The notes beneath the pieces were generated by a model. It saw only the letters and a list, made by a program, of their open reading frames with translations, made no database searches and was not told the DNA's origin. Shown piece after piece: positions 16,175 to 25,258 of a stretch of DNA of 64,000 nucleotides (the stretch's first letter is position 1; the number at the start of each line of letters is the position of its first letter). The DNA is taken from contig NZ_RBCI01000001.1 of the NCBI RefSeq assembly GCF_003628535.1, positions 124,001-188,000 on the forward strand, in the 5' to 3' direction. A program made the translations under genes and the position numbers. This DNA is from Flavisolibacter nicotianae. GTDB taxonomy: Bacteria; Bacteroidota; Bacteroidia; Chitinophagales; Chitinophagaceae.

Positions 16175-16543
16175 GCGGTGGAACAGGTCTTTTACCTGGT
16201 GGTCCCACAGCATACTCTGGTCTTTGATCTCTCTTTTTTCTGCAAAATCCTTAATCACCAAAATCGTCTGGTTGGTGACCTCTGACTTCTCAATGCGGAA
16301 TTCAAAGAATTCCTCGTTGGGTGCATGACTCCAGTGAAAGCGAATATATTTTTCTTCCTCCTTTTCTACGACTTCCGCCTCTTCTTCCGAACCATTCCAT
16401 GAAAAATAAAATACGCCGTCGCGTTCGTCCACCTTGTCGGCAAACCACTCCTGCAGACCCGAAGGATTGGCCAGGAAGTCGTACAGGATGGCAGGTGAAC
16501 ACCGCACCGGGTATTCTAAAGTGTATAATTGTTTTTTACTCAT
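16163..16543 (-). CDS. START-like (AHSA1/SRPBCC) domain protein
   Basis: 126 aa. The pattern LYTLEYPVRCSPAILYDFLANPSGLQEWFAD, then FYFSWNGSEEEAEVVEKEEEKYIRFHW, and a C-terminal amphipathic helix (MLWDHQVKDLFHRLG) fit the small helix-grip fold of the AHSA1/START-like family. Such proteins bind hydrophobic ligands or client proteins in the cytoplasm. The ligand is unknown. It is convergent with, and overlaps, the upstream hypothetical gene. Confidence 0.82.
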   Translation of the reverse strand: MSKKQLYTLEYPVRCSPAILYDFLANPSGLQEWFADKVDERDGVFYFSWNGSEEEAEVVEKEEEKYIRFHWSHAPNEEFFEFRIEKSEVTNQTILVIKDFAEKREIKDQSMLWDHQVKDLFHRLGN

Positions 16544-16809
16544 GTTGTTTTTTTAACACCCCTCAAGGGCTGCAATAATAGGAAAATAGTCCAACCGTCA
16601 AAATTTTTTTGAACCTATTTTCAAATGGCACCCAAGAATTTTTTTAAAAAAATTTTTTCATATTCTTTAATTCCCTAATTTGGATACTGTAATACCAAAA
16701 CCAATTGCTTAGTGTAAGAGAAATTGTGATGGATATTTTGGGATTTAACTAACCAAAACAAGAGAAAACATCAATCTTAAAATAACCAATCAAAATCAAT
16801 CCTATGAGT

Positions 16810-17679
16810 ATGCGTCAACTAAAGATCACGAAGTCGATTACGAATCGTGAATCGCAAAGCCTCGAGAAATACCTGCAGGAAATCGGCAAGGTAGAACTCA
16901 TCACCCCAGAAGAAGAAGTTCGTTTAGCAACCCTCATCAAACAAGGCGACCAGCGAGCCCTCGAACGGCTAACGAAAGCCAATCTGCGATTCGTTGTATC
17001 GGTAGCCAAGCAATACCAAAACCAGGGTCTTTCGCTTCCCGACCTTATTAACGAAGGCAATCTTGGCCTCATCAAAGCCGCCCAGCGTTTCGACGAAACA
17101 AAAGGTTTCAAATTCATCTCTTACGCCGTGTGGTGGATTCGTCAATCCATTTTACAGGCCATTGCCGAACAGGCCCGTATCGTTCGCCTGCCACTGAACA
17201 AAGTAGGCCTGACCAACCGCATTCACAAAGCCTTCAGCCAGCTGGAACAGGAGTTTGAACGGGAACCCTCTCCCGAAGAACTGGCCGAATTGCTGAACAT
17301 GGAGCTGGATGAAGTTGAATCGTCGCTTGGCATTAATGCCCGCCACATCAGCATGGACACGCCACTGGCAGAAGGGGAAGAAAGTACGCTCCTGGACGTA
17401 CTGGAAAACCACAACGCCGAAAAGGCCGATGCCGAACTGGCCTACAACCAGTCGCTGAAAACCGAAATCGACCGCAGCCTTCAAACCCTCACGGAGCGGC
17501 AGAAAGACGTCATCTGCTATTTCTTTGGTATTGGTGTCGATCATCCGCTCAGTCTCGAAGACATCGGCGAACGCTTTAACCTCACCAGGGAACGGGTGCG
17601 CCAGATCAAGGACAAAGCCATTCTCAAATTGAGGAGTCACCAGAAAAGCGACTTGCTGCGCAGTTATTTGGGAGCATAA
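16810..17679 (+). CDS. rpoD: Primary RNA polymerase sigma factor RpoD (SigA)
   Basis: 289 aa from ATG 16810 ([22 protein letters not shown]), the usual Bacteroidota start. An in-frame ATG two codons upstream is also possible. It is short because region 1.1 and the non-conserved region are absent. Visible parts are region 1.2, region 2 ([43 protein letters not shown]), region 3 and region 4 ([20 protein letters not shown]). It directs RNA polymerase to housekeeping promoters of the TTTG/TAnnTTTG type. The AT-rich 260-bp upstream region probably holds its own promoter, which I cannot place precisely. Confidence 0.97.
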   Translation: MRQLKITKSITNRESQSLEKYLQEIGKVELITPEEEVRLATLIKQGDQRALERLTKANLRFVVSVAKQYQNQGLSLPDLINEGNLGLIKAAQRFDETKGFKFISYAVWWIRQSILQAIAEQARIVRLPLNKVGLTNRIHKAFSQLEQEFEREPSPEELAELLNMELDEVESSLGINARHISMDTPLAEGEESTLLDVLENHNAEKADAELAYNQSLKTEIDRSLQTLTERQKDVICYFFGIGVDHPLSLEDIGERFNLTRERVRQIKDKAILKLRSHQKSDLLRSYLGA

Positions 17680-17722
17680 GCTTCGAATTTCCCCATCCTC
17701 ATTATCTTTGCCTAACCTTATT

Positions 17723-17751
17723 AAGAGTGAACATTAGCTGTTCACTCTTTT
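17723..17751 (+). terminator. Terminator of rpoD
   Basis: An 11-bp stem AAGAGTGAACA / TGTTCACTCTT with a 5-nt loop is followed by TT. It separates rpoD from ffh. Confidence 0.8.
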
Positions 17752-17781
17752 ACTTTCTATTAAAAGAAACGCAATACCTAT

Positions 17782-19104
17782 ATGTTCGATTCACTGCAGG
17801 ACAGATTAGAAGGAGCCTTTAAAAACCTAAAAGGCGAAGGCCGCATCACGGAATTAAACGTGGCGACCACCGTGAAAGAGATCCGCCGCGCATTGGTAGA
17901 TGCCGATGTGAATTATAAGATTGCCAAAGAATTTACCGACAAGGTAAAAGACAAGGCAACGGGTGAAAAAGTAATCAATGCCATTTCGCCCAGCCAGTTA
18001 ATGGTAAAAATTGTGAAGGACGAACTGGTGCACCTGATGGGTGACGAAGCGGCTGACTTCAATGCCAAAGGCGCCCCGGCCGTGATCCTGATCGCCGGCC
18101 TGCAGGGTAGCGGTAAAACCACTTTCAGCGCCAAGCTGGCCAATTACCTGAAAAAGCAAAAACGCCTCTCTCCCATCCTCGTGGCAGCCGACGTTTACCG
18201 TCCGGCAGCCATGGAACAGTTGCGGGTGCTGGGCGAGCAGATCGGTGTGGAAGTTCACCTGGAGCTGGAAAACAAAAACCCGGTGGAGATTGCGCAACAC
18301 GCTATTGCCGAAGCCCGCAGCAAAAACAAAAACGTTGTCATTATCGATACTGCCGGTCGCCTGGCGATCGACGAAGCCATGATGACCGAGGTGGCCAACA
18401 TCAAGAATGCGGTGAACCCGCAGGAAATTCTGTTTGTGGTGGACTCCATGACCGGACAGGATGCAGTGAACACCGCCAAGGCATTTAACGACCGCCTTGA
18501 TTTCAGCGGCGTAGTCTTAACCAAACTGGATGGCGACACCCGTGGTGGTGCTGCGCTTTCCATCAAGTACACCGTTGATAAACCGATCAAGTTTATCAGC
18601 AGCGGTGAAAAGATGGACACGCTGGACGTATTTTACCCCGAACGGATGGCGCAGCGTATCCTGGGTATGGGTGATATCACGACCCTTGTAGAAAAAGCCC
18701 AGGCCCAGTTTGACGAAGAGCAGGCCAAAAAGCTGGAAAAAAAGATCCGCAAAAACCAGTTCGACTTTGCCGACTTTAAGGAACAGTTGCAGCAAATCAA
18801 GCGCATGGGTAACCTGAAAGACCTGATGGCCATGATTCCCGGCGTCGGAAAAGCAATCAAGGATATCGACATCAGCGACGACGCCTTTAAGGGCGTGGAA
18901 GCCATCATCAACTCCATGACCCCTTACGAGCGGGCCAATCCCGATGAAATTGACGGCGGCCGTCGCAAACGCATTGCCAAAGGAAGCGGCAAGGACATCA
19001 GCGAGGTAAACGCTTTTATGAAGCAGTTTGAACAGATGCGGGAAATGATGAAGATGATGAACAAGATGCCGATGGGCCGGATGATGCCGGGCATGAAGCG
19101 GTAA
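17782..19104 (+). CDS. ffh: Signal recognition particle protein Ffh
   Basis: 440 aa SRP54-type GTPase. The N domain is at about residues 1-85. The G domain carries GLQGSGKTT, DVYRPAAMEQL, DTAGR and TKLDGDTRGGA. A C-terminal M domain ends in a Met-rich tract (MREMMKMMNKMPMGRMM) that binds signal sequences and 4.5S RNA. It targets nascent membrane proteins to FtsY and SecYEG. The 4.5S RNA gene is not visible in the window. It is followed by a very stable terminator. Confidence 0.97.
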   Translation: MFDSLQDRLEGAFKNLKGEGRITELNVATTVKEIRRALVDADVNYKIAKEFTDKVKDKATGEKVINAISPSQLMVKIVKDELVHLMGDEAADFNAKGAPAVILIAGLQGSGKTTFSAKLANYLKKQKRLSPILVAADVYRPAAMEQLRVLGEQIGVEVHLELENKNPVEIAQHAIAEARSKNKNVVIIDTAGRLAIDEAMMTEVANIKNAVNPQEILFVVDSMTGQDAVNTAKAFNDRLDFSGVVLTKLDGDTRGGAALSIKYTVDKPIKFISSGEKMDTLDVFYPERMAQRILGMGDITTLVEKAQAQFDEEQAKKLEKKIRKNQFDFADFKEQLQQIKRMGNLKDLMAMIPGVGKAIKDIDISDDAFKGVEAIINSMTPYERANPDEIDGGRRKRIAKGSGKDISEVNAFMKQFEQMREMMKMMNKMPMGRMMPGMKR

Positions 19105-19107
19105 TCC

Positions 19108-19247
19108 GTCTTGAACTGGGAAATGTGGGATAGATGGGATTTTTGAGATTATTTATTCCTCTGAATAAAACAACGGCCGTTCACAAGTGAACGGCCGTTG
19201 TTTTATCCTATCCATCCCACATTTCCCACGCATCCCTGTTCCAAGAC
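19108..19247. repeat. Large imperfect inverted repeat around the ffh terminator
   Basis: The left arm 19108-19140 includes GGGAAATGTGGGATAGATGG. The right arm 19205-19247 includes CATCCCACATTTCCC and ends CCAAGAC, mirroring the left GTCTTG. About 24 core positions pair with two mismatches, and the right arm carries a ~10-nt insertion. The ffh terminator sits exactly between the arms. Confidence 0.6.
19167..19204 (+). terminator. Terminator of ffh
   Basis: A perfect 18-bp stem with arms AAAACAACGGCCGTTCAC / GTGAACGGCCGTTGTTTT and an AA centre ends in TTTT. It is symmetric, so it could stop transcription in both directions. Confidence 0.85.
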
Positions 19248-19274
19248 AAAAAAAGTCCCGCCAAGGCGGGACTT
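19248..19274 (-). terminator. Terminator of rpsP
   Basis: Stem AAGTCCCGCC / GGCGGGACTT with an AA centre. On the minus strand it is followed by seven T (19254-19248), 28 bp after the rpsP stop. Confidence 0.88.
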
Positions 19275-19301
19275 AATCTGTTGAAGGTCTCGGATGATGA
19301 A

Positions 19302-19748
19302 TTATCCTTCAGAATCAGTACCAGGAGCCGGTCTTCTTTCGCGGCGCTGGTAAGCAGGGTTTCTTCTGGCTCTTCTTTCTCTTTGAGCTTCTTCCTGACG
19401 ACGACGCATCTGCGCTTCATGCTCAGTATGCCAGGTCTGGAATTTGGTCATGGCCGTTGCTTCATCAAACAAGCCGAGTGATACACCACGCAATAAATGC
19501 TTCAGGTACAACACACCTTTGTACGATAAAATCTTCCGAACGGTATCAGTGGGCTGGGCGCCTTTGCCTAACCAGTCCAATGCTCTCTGACGATCCAGCT
19601 GAATAGTAGCAGGCTGTGTTTGAGGATTGTACGTACCTAATTTCTGAATGAATTTACCATCGCGGGGAGCTCTAGCGTCTGCAACAACGATGAAGTAGAA
19701 GGGTCTTTTCTTAGACCCGTGCCTCTGTAATCGGATTTTAACAGGCAT
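19302..19748 (-). CDS. rpsP: Ribosomal protein S16 with long C-terminal tail
   Basis: 148 aa. The first ~85 residues are a standard bS16 ([55 protein letters not shown]). The last ~60 residues form a charged Arg/Glu-rich tail ([18 protein letters not shown]) found in Bacteroidota S16 but absent in E. coli. It is a structural component of the 30S subunit. Unlike the common rpsP-rimM order, rimM lies 1.7 kb away on the other strand, with an acyltransferase-like gene between. It has its own consensus promoter and terminator. Confidence 0.97.
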   Translation of the reverse strand: MPVKIRLQRHGSKKRPFYFIVVADARAPRDGKFIQKLGTYNPQTQPATIQLDRQRALDWLGKGAQPTDTVRKILSYKGVLYLKHLLRGVSLGLFDEATAMTKFQTWHTEHEAQMRRRQEEAQRERRARRNPAYQRRERRPAPGTDSEG

Positions 19749-19794
19749 CTTAAATAGAAATTTAAATGCGGTGAAACAATAATGATTAAGTGTG

Positions 19795-19825
19795 CAAATC
19801 TACGCTTTGAACCGAAAAATTCAAA
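19795..19825 (-). promoter_or_regulatory. Consensus promoter of rpsP
   Basis: On the minus strand, TTTG (19825-19822), a 19-bp spacer and TAGATTTG (19802-19795), a full match to TTTG-N19-TAnnTTTG. The transcript should start near 19788, about 40 nt before the rpsP ATG. Confidence 0.75.
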
Positions 19826-20115
19826 TAAAACTGTTGATAAAGTTTTGATTTCATTTCGGATATGGATCAATGGCGGTCGTTTATCGCAGCCCGGGCAACC
19901 TGTATTTCGCCTCCGGAACGCCTGAAACAGGCAAGGCCACACCTGTGAACAAACACAACCGCCATCCAGGCAATCGCTTCGCACAGGCGGTCAGGCTGTT
20001 TCATGCCCTTGCAGGTTCACCCAAGCGGCTCGCCGCCAGGACTCTATATCGAGAACAACGCCGGTGAAGCAATACCCCGGCGCAAAAAGAAAGGTCGGTA
20101 CCAGTAAAGCCCCGT
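19826..20115. other. Intergenic stretch without recognised gene
   Basis: About 290 bp between the rpsP promoter and the end of the DUF5009-like gene. Short frames are present on both strands, but none has a plausible protein or start. I see no RNA gene. Confidence 0.5.
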
Positions 20116-21264
20116 CTAAAGCCGGAAGAAGATTTTTTTCCGGTAAAGAAAATAACACAATCCCCACTCCAACGCAAAGATGCAAAGCGAAGTGAGGATC
20201 AGCATCGCCGTCCGCGGAACAGCGAGCAGTTGCATCAATCCGTTTGTTACGGCACCCACGAAGCCATTGAACCACCTGGCACCGACAATCTCAAAAAAAA
20301 GGTAAATAAACAGGGAATTCATTCCCACGATCGTCCAGAACTTCAAGTGCCTGCGGTGGCGACGAAGATCAATCCACCAGTAGCAAAACGCCAGTGCGGC
20401 CAGACACCATCCCAGCGAAGCCAACGTAAAGGAGGACGTGGCAATGCGCTTGATGATCGGGGTCACCTGAAAAATATCCAACAGGTATCCGCCGGCCAGG
20501 CATACCCCAGCCCAAAAGAGCATTGTTCTTACCTTGTTTTTTGCACCGCCCAGGAACAGTTTACCGACCAGCGCCCCGGCAATTGTGTGAACCGCAGTGG
20601 GAATACAGTTAATGGCCACCCAGCCATCCCGGTTGATCTTGTTCATCAGGACAAGGTCCATGTAATTGCCAAAGTTGTGCTGATCGGTAAAGGGCTGGTC
20701 GAAGCCGGGCACACGTGTCAACCGGTAAAGCCCCTCTGTGAACACCAGAAGAAAAACACAGAAAAGAACCTGGGCCCTTGCAGGCCAGCGAAAGATCAAG
20801 AAGGCCACCAGCGTGGTAAAGGCAAGCTGCGTCAGCACATCCCAGAGCTCAAATGACAGGCCTGCCGGCCGCACCGCGTAATCAAGGACACCCCAAAAAA
20901 ACAGCCAGGCGCACCGCTTTACTATTTTCTGGAACGACCGCGACCATGCCAAGCCTTGCTGCTGCTGTTTGTGCAGGGAATAAGCCATGGCCACGCCGGC
21001 CATGAACATGAAACCCGGCTGGATCAGGTCCCAAAAGCGAAGGCCATTCCACGGGTGGTGAAAGAATTGCCGGAAGAAGCCGTTGAGGAAACGACCCTTT
21101 GTCGCATCGAAAAGGTGCTCGTATAAACCGGTGCTTTCCAGTGCAAGCAGCACCATAATAAAGCCCCGCATAAAATCCAGTGAAAGCAGACGACCGGAGA
21201 GTGGCCCGCTGAGCAGGTCAGTTTTAACAGGCCCCGGCACGGCCGTTTTTGTTTTAGCAAGCAT
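20116..21264 (-). CDS. DUF5009/HGSNAT-like multipass acyltransferase
   Basis: 382 aa from ATG 21264. A TTG 11 codons upstream is possible but less likely. The protein is very hydrophobic, with about 10 helices. It starts with the signature RLLSLDFMRGFIMVLLALE and a nearby FFHHPWNGLRFWDLIQPGFMF, as in the heparan-alpha-glucosaminide N-acetyltransferase / DUF5009 family, where conserved His residues pass an acetyl group across the membrane. It probably O- or N-acylates a periplasmic glycan. It lies between rpsP and divergent rimM, and no glycan genes are adjacent. Confidence 0.82.
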   Translation of the reverse strand: MLAKTKTAVPGPVKTDLLSGPLSGRLLSLDFMRGFIMVLLALESTGLYEHLFDATKGRFLNGFFRQFFHHPWNGLRFWDLIQPGFMFMAGVAMAYSLHKQQQQGLAWSRSFQKIVKRCAWLFFWGVLDYAVRPAGLSFELWDVLTQLAFTTLVAFLIFRWPARAQVLFCVFLLVFTEGLYRLTRVPGFDQPFTDQHNFGNYMDLVLMNKINRDGWVAINCIPTAVHTIAGALVGKLFLGGAKNKVRTMLFWAGVCLAGGYLLDIFQVTPIIKRIATSSFTLASLGWCLAALAFCYWWIDLRRHRRHLKFWTIVGMNSLFIYLFFEIVGARWFNGFVGAVTNGLMQLLAVPRTAMLILTSLCIFALEWGLCYFLYRKKIFFRL

Positions 21265-21396
21265 CGCTGAAGTTTGAAACAAGATAGAACGAAACAAATG
21301 AATTTTTGGCGGCGCCAGCAGGATTGCCGTGGCCAGAGAAAGTCTCGAATGAAAGCCTTCGATTTATGCCGCTGGCCGCACTATGGCCTCTGGACT

Positions 21397-21404
21397 TATT
21401 TTTG
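21397..21404 (+). promoter_or_regulatory. Candidate -7 element of rimM
   Basis: TATTTTTG matches TAnnTTTG and ends 13 nt before ATG 21418, predicting a leader of about 7 nt. No consensus -33 box. Confidence 0.4.
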
Positions 21405-21417
21405 CCGCCTGAATCTT

Positions 21418-21936
21418 ATGACGGAATACTTCAACATTGGCAAATTTGTTTCCACGCACGGCTGGCAGGGCGAACTGGTACTAAAACATACACTAGGAAA
21501 AAAAACATCATTGAAAGGCCTGGCGGCCCTTTTCATTGAAGAGAAAAAAGAAAGCTTTATTCCCTGGTTTATCGAAAGCAGCAAGATCAAAAACGAAGAA
21601 GAAGTCTATATCAGGCTGGAGGGCATCAGTACAAAAGAAGCGGCCACAAAGCTGGCACAGAAACAAGTGTGGCTGCCCGAAGCAGACTTCAAGAAATTTT
21701 CCTCCAAGTCCTCTCCCATTTCCTTTCTCGGTTACGAGATTGTTGAAAACGGAAGTGTACTGGGAAAAATTCTTGAAGTGATCGAACAGCCACACCAGAT
21801 CCTCTGCCGGATTGAACTAAACGGCAAAGAAGTCTTAATCCCGCTACACGAGGAGACGATCGTAAAAATCGATAAAAAGAAAGCGCAGATTATTGTGGAA
21901 TTACCTGAAGGATTACTGGAAATTTTTCTGTCGTAA
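21418..21936 (+). CDS. rimM: Ribosome maturation factor RimM
   Basis: 172 aa from ATG 21418 (MTEYFNIGKFVSTHGWQGEL), the conserved N-terminus. An in-frame TTG and an ATG further upstream would add a non-conserved leader. The RimM domain (GKFVSTHGWQGELVLKH) is followed by a PRC barrel (FLGYEIVENGSVLGKILEVIEQPHQILC, VLIPLHEETI). It binds S19 in the 30S head and aids 16S processing. The C-terminal 47 bp overlap the convergent DinB-like gene. Confidence 0.93.
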   Translation: MTEYFNIGKFVSTHGWQGELVLKHTLGKKTSLKGLAALFIEEKKESFIPWFIESSKIKNEEEVYIRLEGISTKEAATKLAQKQVWLPEADFKKFSSKSSPISFLGYEIVENGSVLGKILEVIEQPHQILCRIELNGKEVLIPLHEETIVKIDKKKAQIIVELPEGLLEIFLS

Positions 21937-22498
21937 CCCCAACTTCCCGCAATGTGTTCCGTGCCTGGATCATGTGGCGCTGTTCGTGTGCGATGAGAAA
22001 GCGGAACATGTCTCCCAGTTTTAGCTTCACAAGGCTGGTTAGCGTAATGGGAATGTGAATCGCATTCAGGTCGCTGCCTTTTGCCATTTCCAAAAGCCGG
22101 GTGAATTTGTCCTGGTGGGACAAAAACTCCTGCAGCACCGAATCCACATGGAGGCTATTGGGAAAGGTATAGGCTTTCATGGCCTTCATCTTGTTCTTGA
22201 TCTCGTACACATTGTTGGGCTTCATCTTTTTCGTAAACATCTCGCCCCAAAATCCCGGTGTAAAAATGGGATTTCTCGAATGCGTTACGATGGAAACATG
22301 TTTCTCTATCAGGGGCAAATAATGACGGTTGTAGGCATTCAGGTGCTCCAGGATCTGCACCACGCTCCATTTGCTCTTGTCCGGACTGTATGCCAATTTC
22401 GTCTGATCGGAAGACTGGAAAAACTGCGCCGATTCTTTGATCCGCTGCACATCTTTTACCAGCTCGTTCAATAAATCTTCGCTTTTGTACTTAGGCAT
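21890..22498 (-). CDS. DinB-like metal-dependent protein
   Basis: 202 aa. A four-helix DinB/YfiT-type bundle with the three metal-binding histidines likely in WSVVQILEHLNAYNRHYL (H near residue 52) and FLIAHEQRHMIQARNTL (two His near 172-176). Family members act as thiol transferases or hydrolases on small thiols. The substrate here is unknown. No signal peptide. It overlaps the 3' end of rimM by 47 bp on the opposite strand, an unusually long convergent overlap. Confidence 0.85.
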   Translation of the reverse strand: MPKYKSEDLLNELVKDVQRIKESAQFFQSSDQTKLAYSPDKSKWSVVQILEHLNAYNRHYLPLIEKHVSIVTHSRNPIFTPGFWGEMFTKKMKPNNVYEIKNKMKAMKAYTFPNSLHVDSVLQEFLSHQDKFTRLLEMAKGSDLNAIHIPITLTSLVKLKLGDMFRFLIAHEQRHMIQARNTLREVGVTTEKFPVILQVIPQ

Positions 22499-22652
22499 AG
22501 AACGATTTTTTTAATTCTGTATGAAGTTACTTTCAAATAATAGACCAGCTTAGCTGAACAGGTGATGCAACACGGCACGGACAGAAGAGCCTTTGCTTTC
22601 TGCGGCCGTTTGTGGTCTGCGCCGTAACTTAACAACACTGTTGGACGAAAGA

Positions 22653-23852
22653 ATGGAAACCAATTTCTTAAGCAAAATGCAATGGGGCCGGCCAGCCGAC
22701 CGGTTTAGCCGCAAGAACATCGTGAGCCTGGTAAAAGGCGGCGCACCTTTTTTTTCCAAATTGGAGGAACTGATCGCCAGGGCCGAATATTCCATTCACC
22801 TGCAAACCTATATTTTCGGCGCCGACGCCACCGGCAAAAGCGTGGCAACGCAATTGATGGCCGCAGCCAAACGCGGCGTTTCCGTTTATCTCATGGCCGA
22901 TGGATACGCCTCCCGCAGCCTGCCCAAAGACTTTATTCACCAGTTGGAAAACGCCGGTGTGAACTTTCGCTTTTTTGAACCCCTTTTTCGTGGTGACGAT
23001 TTTTATTTTGGGCGGCGGCTGCACCACAAAGTGATGGTGGCGGATGCAAAATTTGCTTTAGTTAGCGGCAGCAATATTGCCGACCGCTACAACGACCTGC
23101 CGGGCCAGCCTGCCTGGTTCGACATGGGTTTGCTGATCGAAGGCGATTCGGTGCTGGAACTGTATGATATCTGCACCAAGATTTGGGAGCGCGACAAAAC
23201 CAAGAAGAATGTGCTGCGCAAAAAGCTGCTCAACATCTTCAACTACATCTCGGCAGACGATGCTGTTGGTGTGCGGGTGTTACAGAACGACTGGGTACGC
23301 CGCAAACTGGAAATTTACTTTGGATACCATAAGCTTTTCAAAGAGTCCAAAAAAAGCATCGTCATTGTGTGCAGCTATTTTTTGCCGGGCATTTCGCTGC
23401 GCAACCGGCTCAGCAAGGCAGTCAAAAGGGGTGTTGATGTCAAAGTGATCCTGGCCAACACATCGGATGTAGCCCTGACCAAGCACGCCGAACGCTATCT
23501 CTACCGGTGGATGCTCCGAAACGGCATCACGGTGTACGAATACCTTCCCACGGTGCTCCACGCTAAAGTGGCGGTGGTAGACAATGAATTCCTGATGCTG
23601 GGCTCGTACAACATCAACGACCTGAGCGCTCAGGTAAGCGTAGAGCTGAACATGCTGGTAAAAGACAGCGAGCTGGCTACCGAACTGGGTGCAGAAATCG
23701 ACAACATGATCGCCACCAAATGCGTCAAAATCGATGCGTCGGATGACTCGCTGCGCCTTTTCACGCTACGCCAGTTGTGGCAGTTTATTTGTTTTCACGC
23801 CCTGCGCTTTCTGCTGACGCTTGGTACATTCTACCTCAAGCAGGAAGAGTAG
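22653..23852 (+). CDS. Phospholipase D-like protein (cardiolipin synthase type)
   Basis: 399 aa from ATG 22653. A TTG 20 codons upstream is possible. Two HKD active-site motifs are present: HHKVMVADAKFALVSGSN near residue 129 and HAKVAVVDNEFLMLGSYN near 310. This is the layout of bacterial cardiolipin synthases of the ClsB type, with no N-terminal transmembrane anchors. It probably condenses two phosphatidyl lipids, or phosphatidylethanolamine with phosphatidylglycerol, to make cardiolipin. A C-terminal hydrophobic segment (LRQLWQFICFHALRFLLTLG) may touch the membrane. It is a single gene. Confidence 0.88.
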   Translation: METNFLSKMQWGRPADRFSRKNIVSLVKGGAPFFSKLEELIARAEYSIHLQTYIFGADATGKSVATQLMAAAKRGVSVYLMADGYASRSLPKDFIHQLENAGVNFRFFEPLFRGDDFYFGRRLHHKVMVADAKFALVSGSNIADRYNDLPGQPAWFDMGLLIEGDSVLELYDICTKIWERDKTKKNVLRKKLLNIFNYISADDAVGVRVLQNDWVRRKLEIYFGYHKLFKESKKSIVIVCSYFLPGISLRNRLSKAVKRGVDVKVILANTSDVALTKHAERYLYRWMLRNGITVYEYLPTVLHAKVAVVDNEFLMLGSYNINDLSAQVSVELNMLVKDSELATELGAEIDNMIATKCVKIDASDDSLRLFTLRQLWQFICFHALRFLLTLGTFYLKQEE

Positions 23853-23969
23853 AGAACAAATCAACATGGAAGGCAGAATGGAAGGAATGTCAGTTGGTCT
23901 ACTTTCTCTTTGCATAGCAGCCTGCCTGTAAACAGAACGGGAAGTTGCGCCTAAACAGTTCTTTATTCG

Positions 23970-25004
23970 TTATTCCTTGTTCCGCGGTTCCCGTTCTTCT
24001 CTTTTTCCCAGCATGCGACGAAAAAACGCTTTCACACTTTCCCTGTTCCAATGCTCGAATCGTCCCCGCTGCACCACCAGGTCATTTTGAGCGGGATAGT
24101 TCAGGTAATAATGAAACGCAAAATGCTCATGCGGATCATACCAGCCGACAACCTGCCCAAACCGAAGTACATTCAACACTAGGGTATCCCCCCAATTCTC
24201 CACCGTATAGTAGCCTTCGGCAAAATCTTTCAGCAGGCGCAGGTCTTTCTGATTTTGCACACGGCCGGCCAGCGAATCGTTTCGCGGGAAATAGGTAAAC
24301 GTCAATTCGCCTTTATCGAAAACGGACCGGTAAGCGGTATGATAGCCTGCACTGTCTTTTACCACAACAAACCAAAGCAGGTTATTGAAGGGAGAAGGCG
24401 TGGAAAAAAAGACCGCTGGTTTATTTTGTGCTGCCAATGATTTTCGCACGTCGTTGTTGACGATCCACTTGTTCACAACAGCAAAGCCCAGGTAAAATGC
24501 AGACACCCAAATGCCCGTAATAATCCAGTGCACCCGGCGATGATGCGATTTGTGCAGGAACAGCAAAAAGAGAAAGGAAACGAAAGGTGCAACCGAAAAC
24601 AGCGGATCGGCCACATAAAGCACATTGAACGTGTAGTGGTAATTGCTGAATGGCATCAGCAGCCCGACGCCGTAGGCATTGAACGTATCGAGAAAAAGGT
24701 GCACGGCAATGTTGGCAGCAAAAAGCAAAAAAACCGAGCGGTAGGAAAGTGGCGTTTTATGAATTTTTTCCTTGACCAGCCAGGTGAGAAAAAACGTTGC
24801 CACCACACCAAAAAGAAGGGAATGGGTGATGCCCCGGTGGGCAACAACATTATCGGCACCGTGCAAAAAAAAAGCGGCTACAAAATCCACATCAGGCACG
24901 CTTTGCGCCAGCGCCCCGTAAAACAGGGAACGCTTGCCCAGTTGCGCTCCGGCAACGGCTTCGCCAATACAGGCGCCCAACACAATATGGGTCAGCGAGT
25001 CCAT
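23970..25004 (-). CDS. DUF457 (YdjM-like) inner-membrane metal-dependent hydrolase
   Basis: 344 aa from ATG 25004 (MDSLTHIVLGACIGEAVAG). Conserved acidic and His residues sit in the first half: DSLTH, SVPDVDF, HRGITHS and HLFLDTFNAYG, the pattern of the YdjM/DUF457 family. About five transmembrane helices are followed by a soluble C-terminal domain of about 160 aa. It is predicted to be a membrane hydrolase acting on lipids, but the substrate is unknown. It has its own consensus promoter. Confidence 0.85.
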   Translation of the reverse strand: MDSLTHIVLGACIGEAVAGAQLGKRSLFYGALAQSVPDVDFVAAFFLHGADNVVAHRGITHSLLFGVVATFFLTWLVKEKIHKTPLSYRSVFLLFAANIAVHLFLDTFNAYGVGLLMPFSNYHYTFNVLYVADPLFSVAPFVSFLFLLFLHKSHHRRVHWIITGIWVSAFYLGFAVVNKWIVNNDVRKSLAAQNKPAVFFSTPSPFNNLLWFVVVKDSAGYHTAYRSVFDKGELTFTYFPRNDSLAGRVQNQKDLRLLKDFAEGYYTVENWGDTLVLNVLRFGQVVGWYDPHEHFAFHYYLNYPAQNDLVVQRGRFEHWNRESVKAFFRRMLGKREEREPRNKE

Positions 25005-25100
25005 GTGCAGAAGCGAATAGTAGAAATGCTCATTACTGAAGGCACAAGCAACTGCTTCCAGTTGCAACAAACATTGTCGCGACAAAGACAACAGCCCTCC

Positions 25101-25130
25101 CAAATTTACACTGCCTTTGCCTGGCAACAA
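25101..25130 (-). promoter_or_regulatory. Promoter of the DUF457 gene
   Basis: Minus-strand TTG (25130-25128), a 19-bp spacer and TAAATTTG (25108-25101), an exact TAnnTTTG. Predicted start near 25094, about 90 nt before the ATG. Confidence 0.65.
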
Positions 25131-25258
25131 TGGTTCCTGGAAAAAGCGTATATGCAGTCCCGTTTTTTGTCAGCGCTCCTATGAACATACTGACCAAACC
25201 GACAAGACACTGCAAAAGCCACATGCTATAAACCACATAAGCTTCCAGCCCTGCAGCC

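Noticed and set aside
16544-16809. AT-rich rpoD upstream region as a consensus promoter
   Set aside because: TATTTTGG and TAATTTGG are each one base short of TAnnTTTG and have no correctly spaced TTTG, so no position is claimed.
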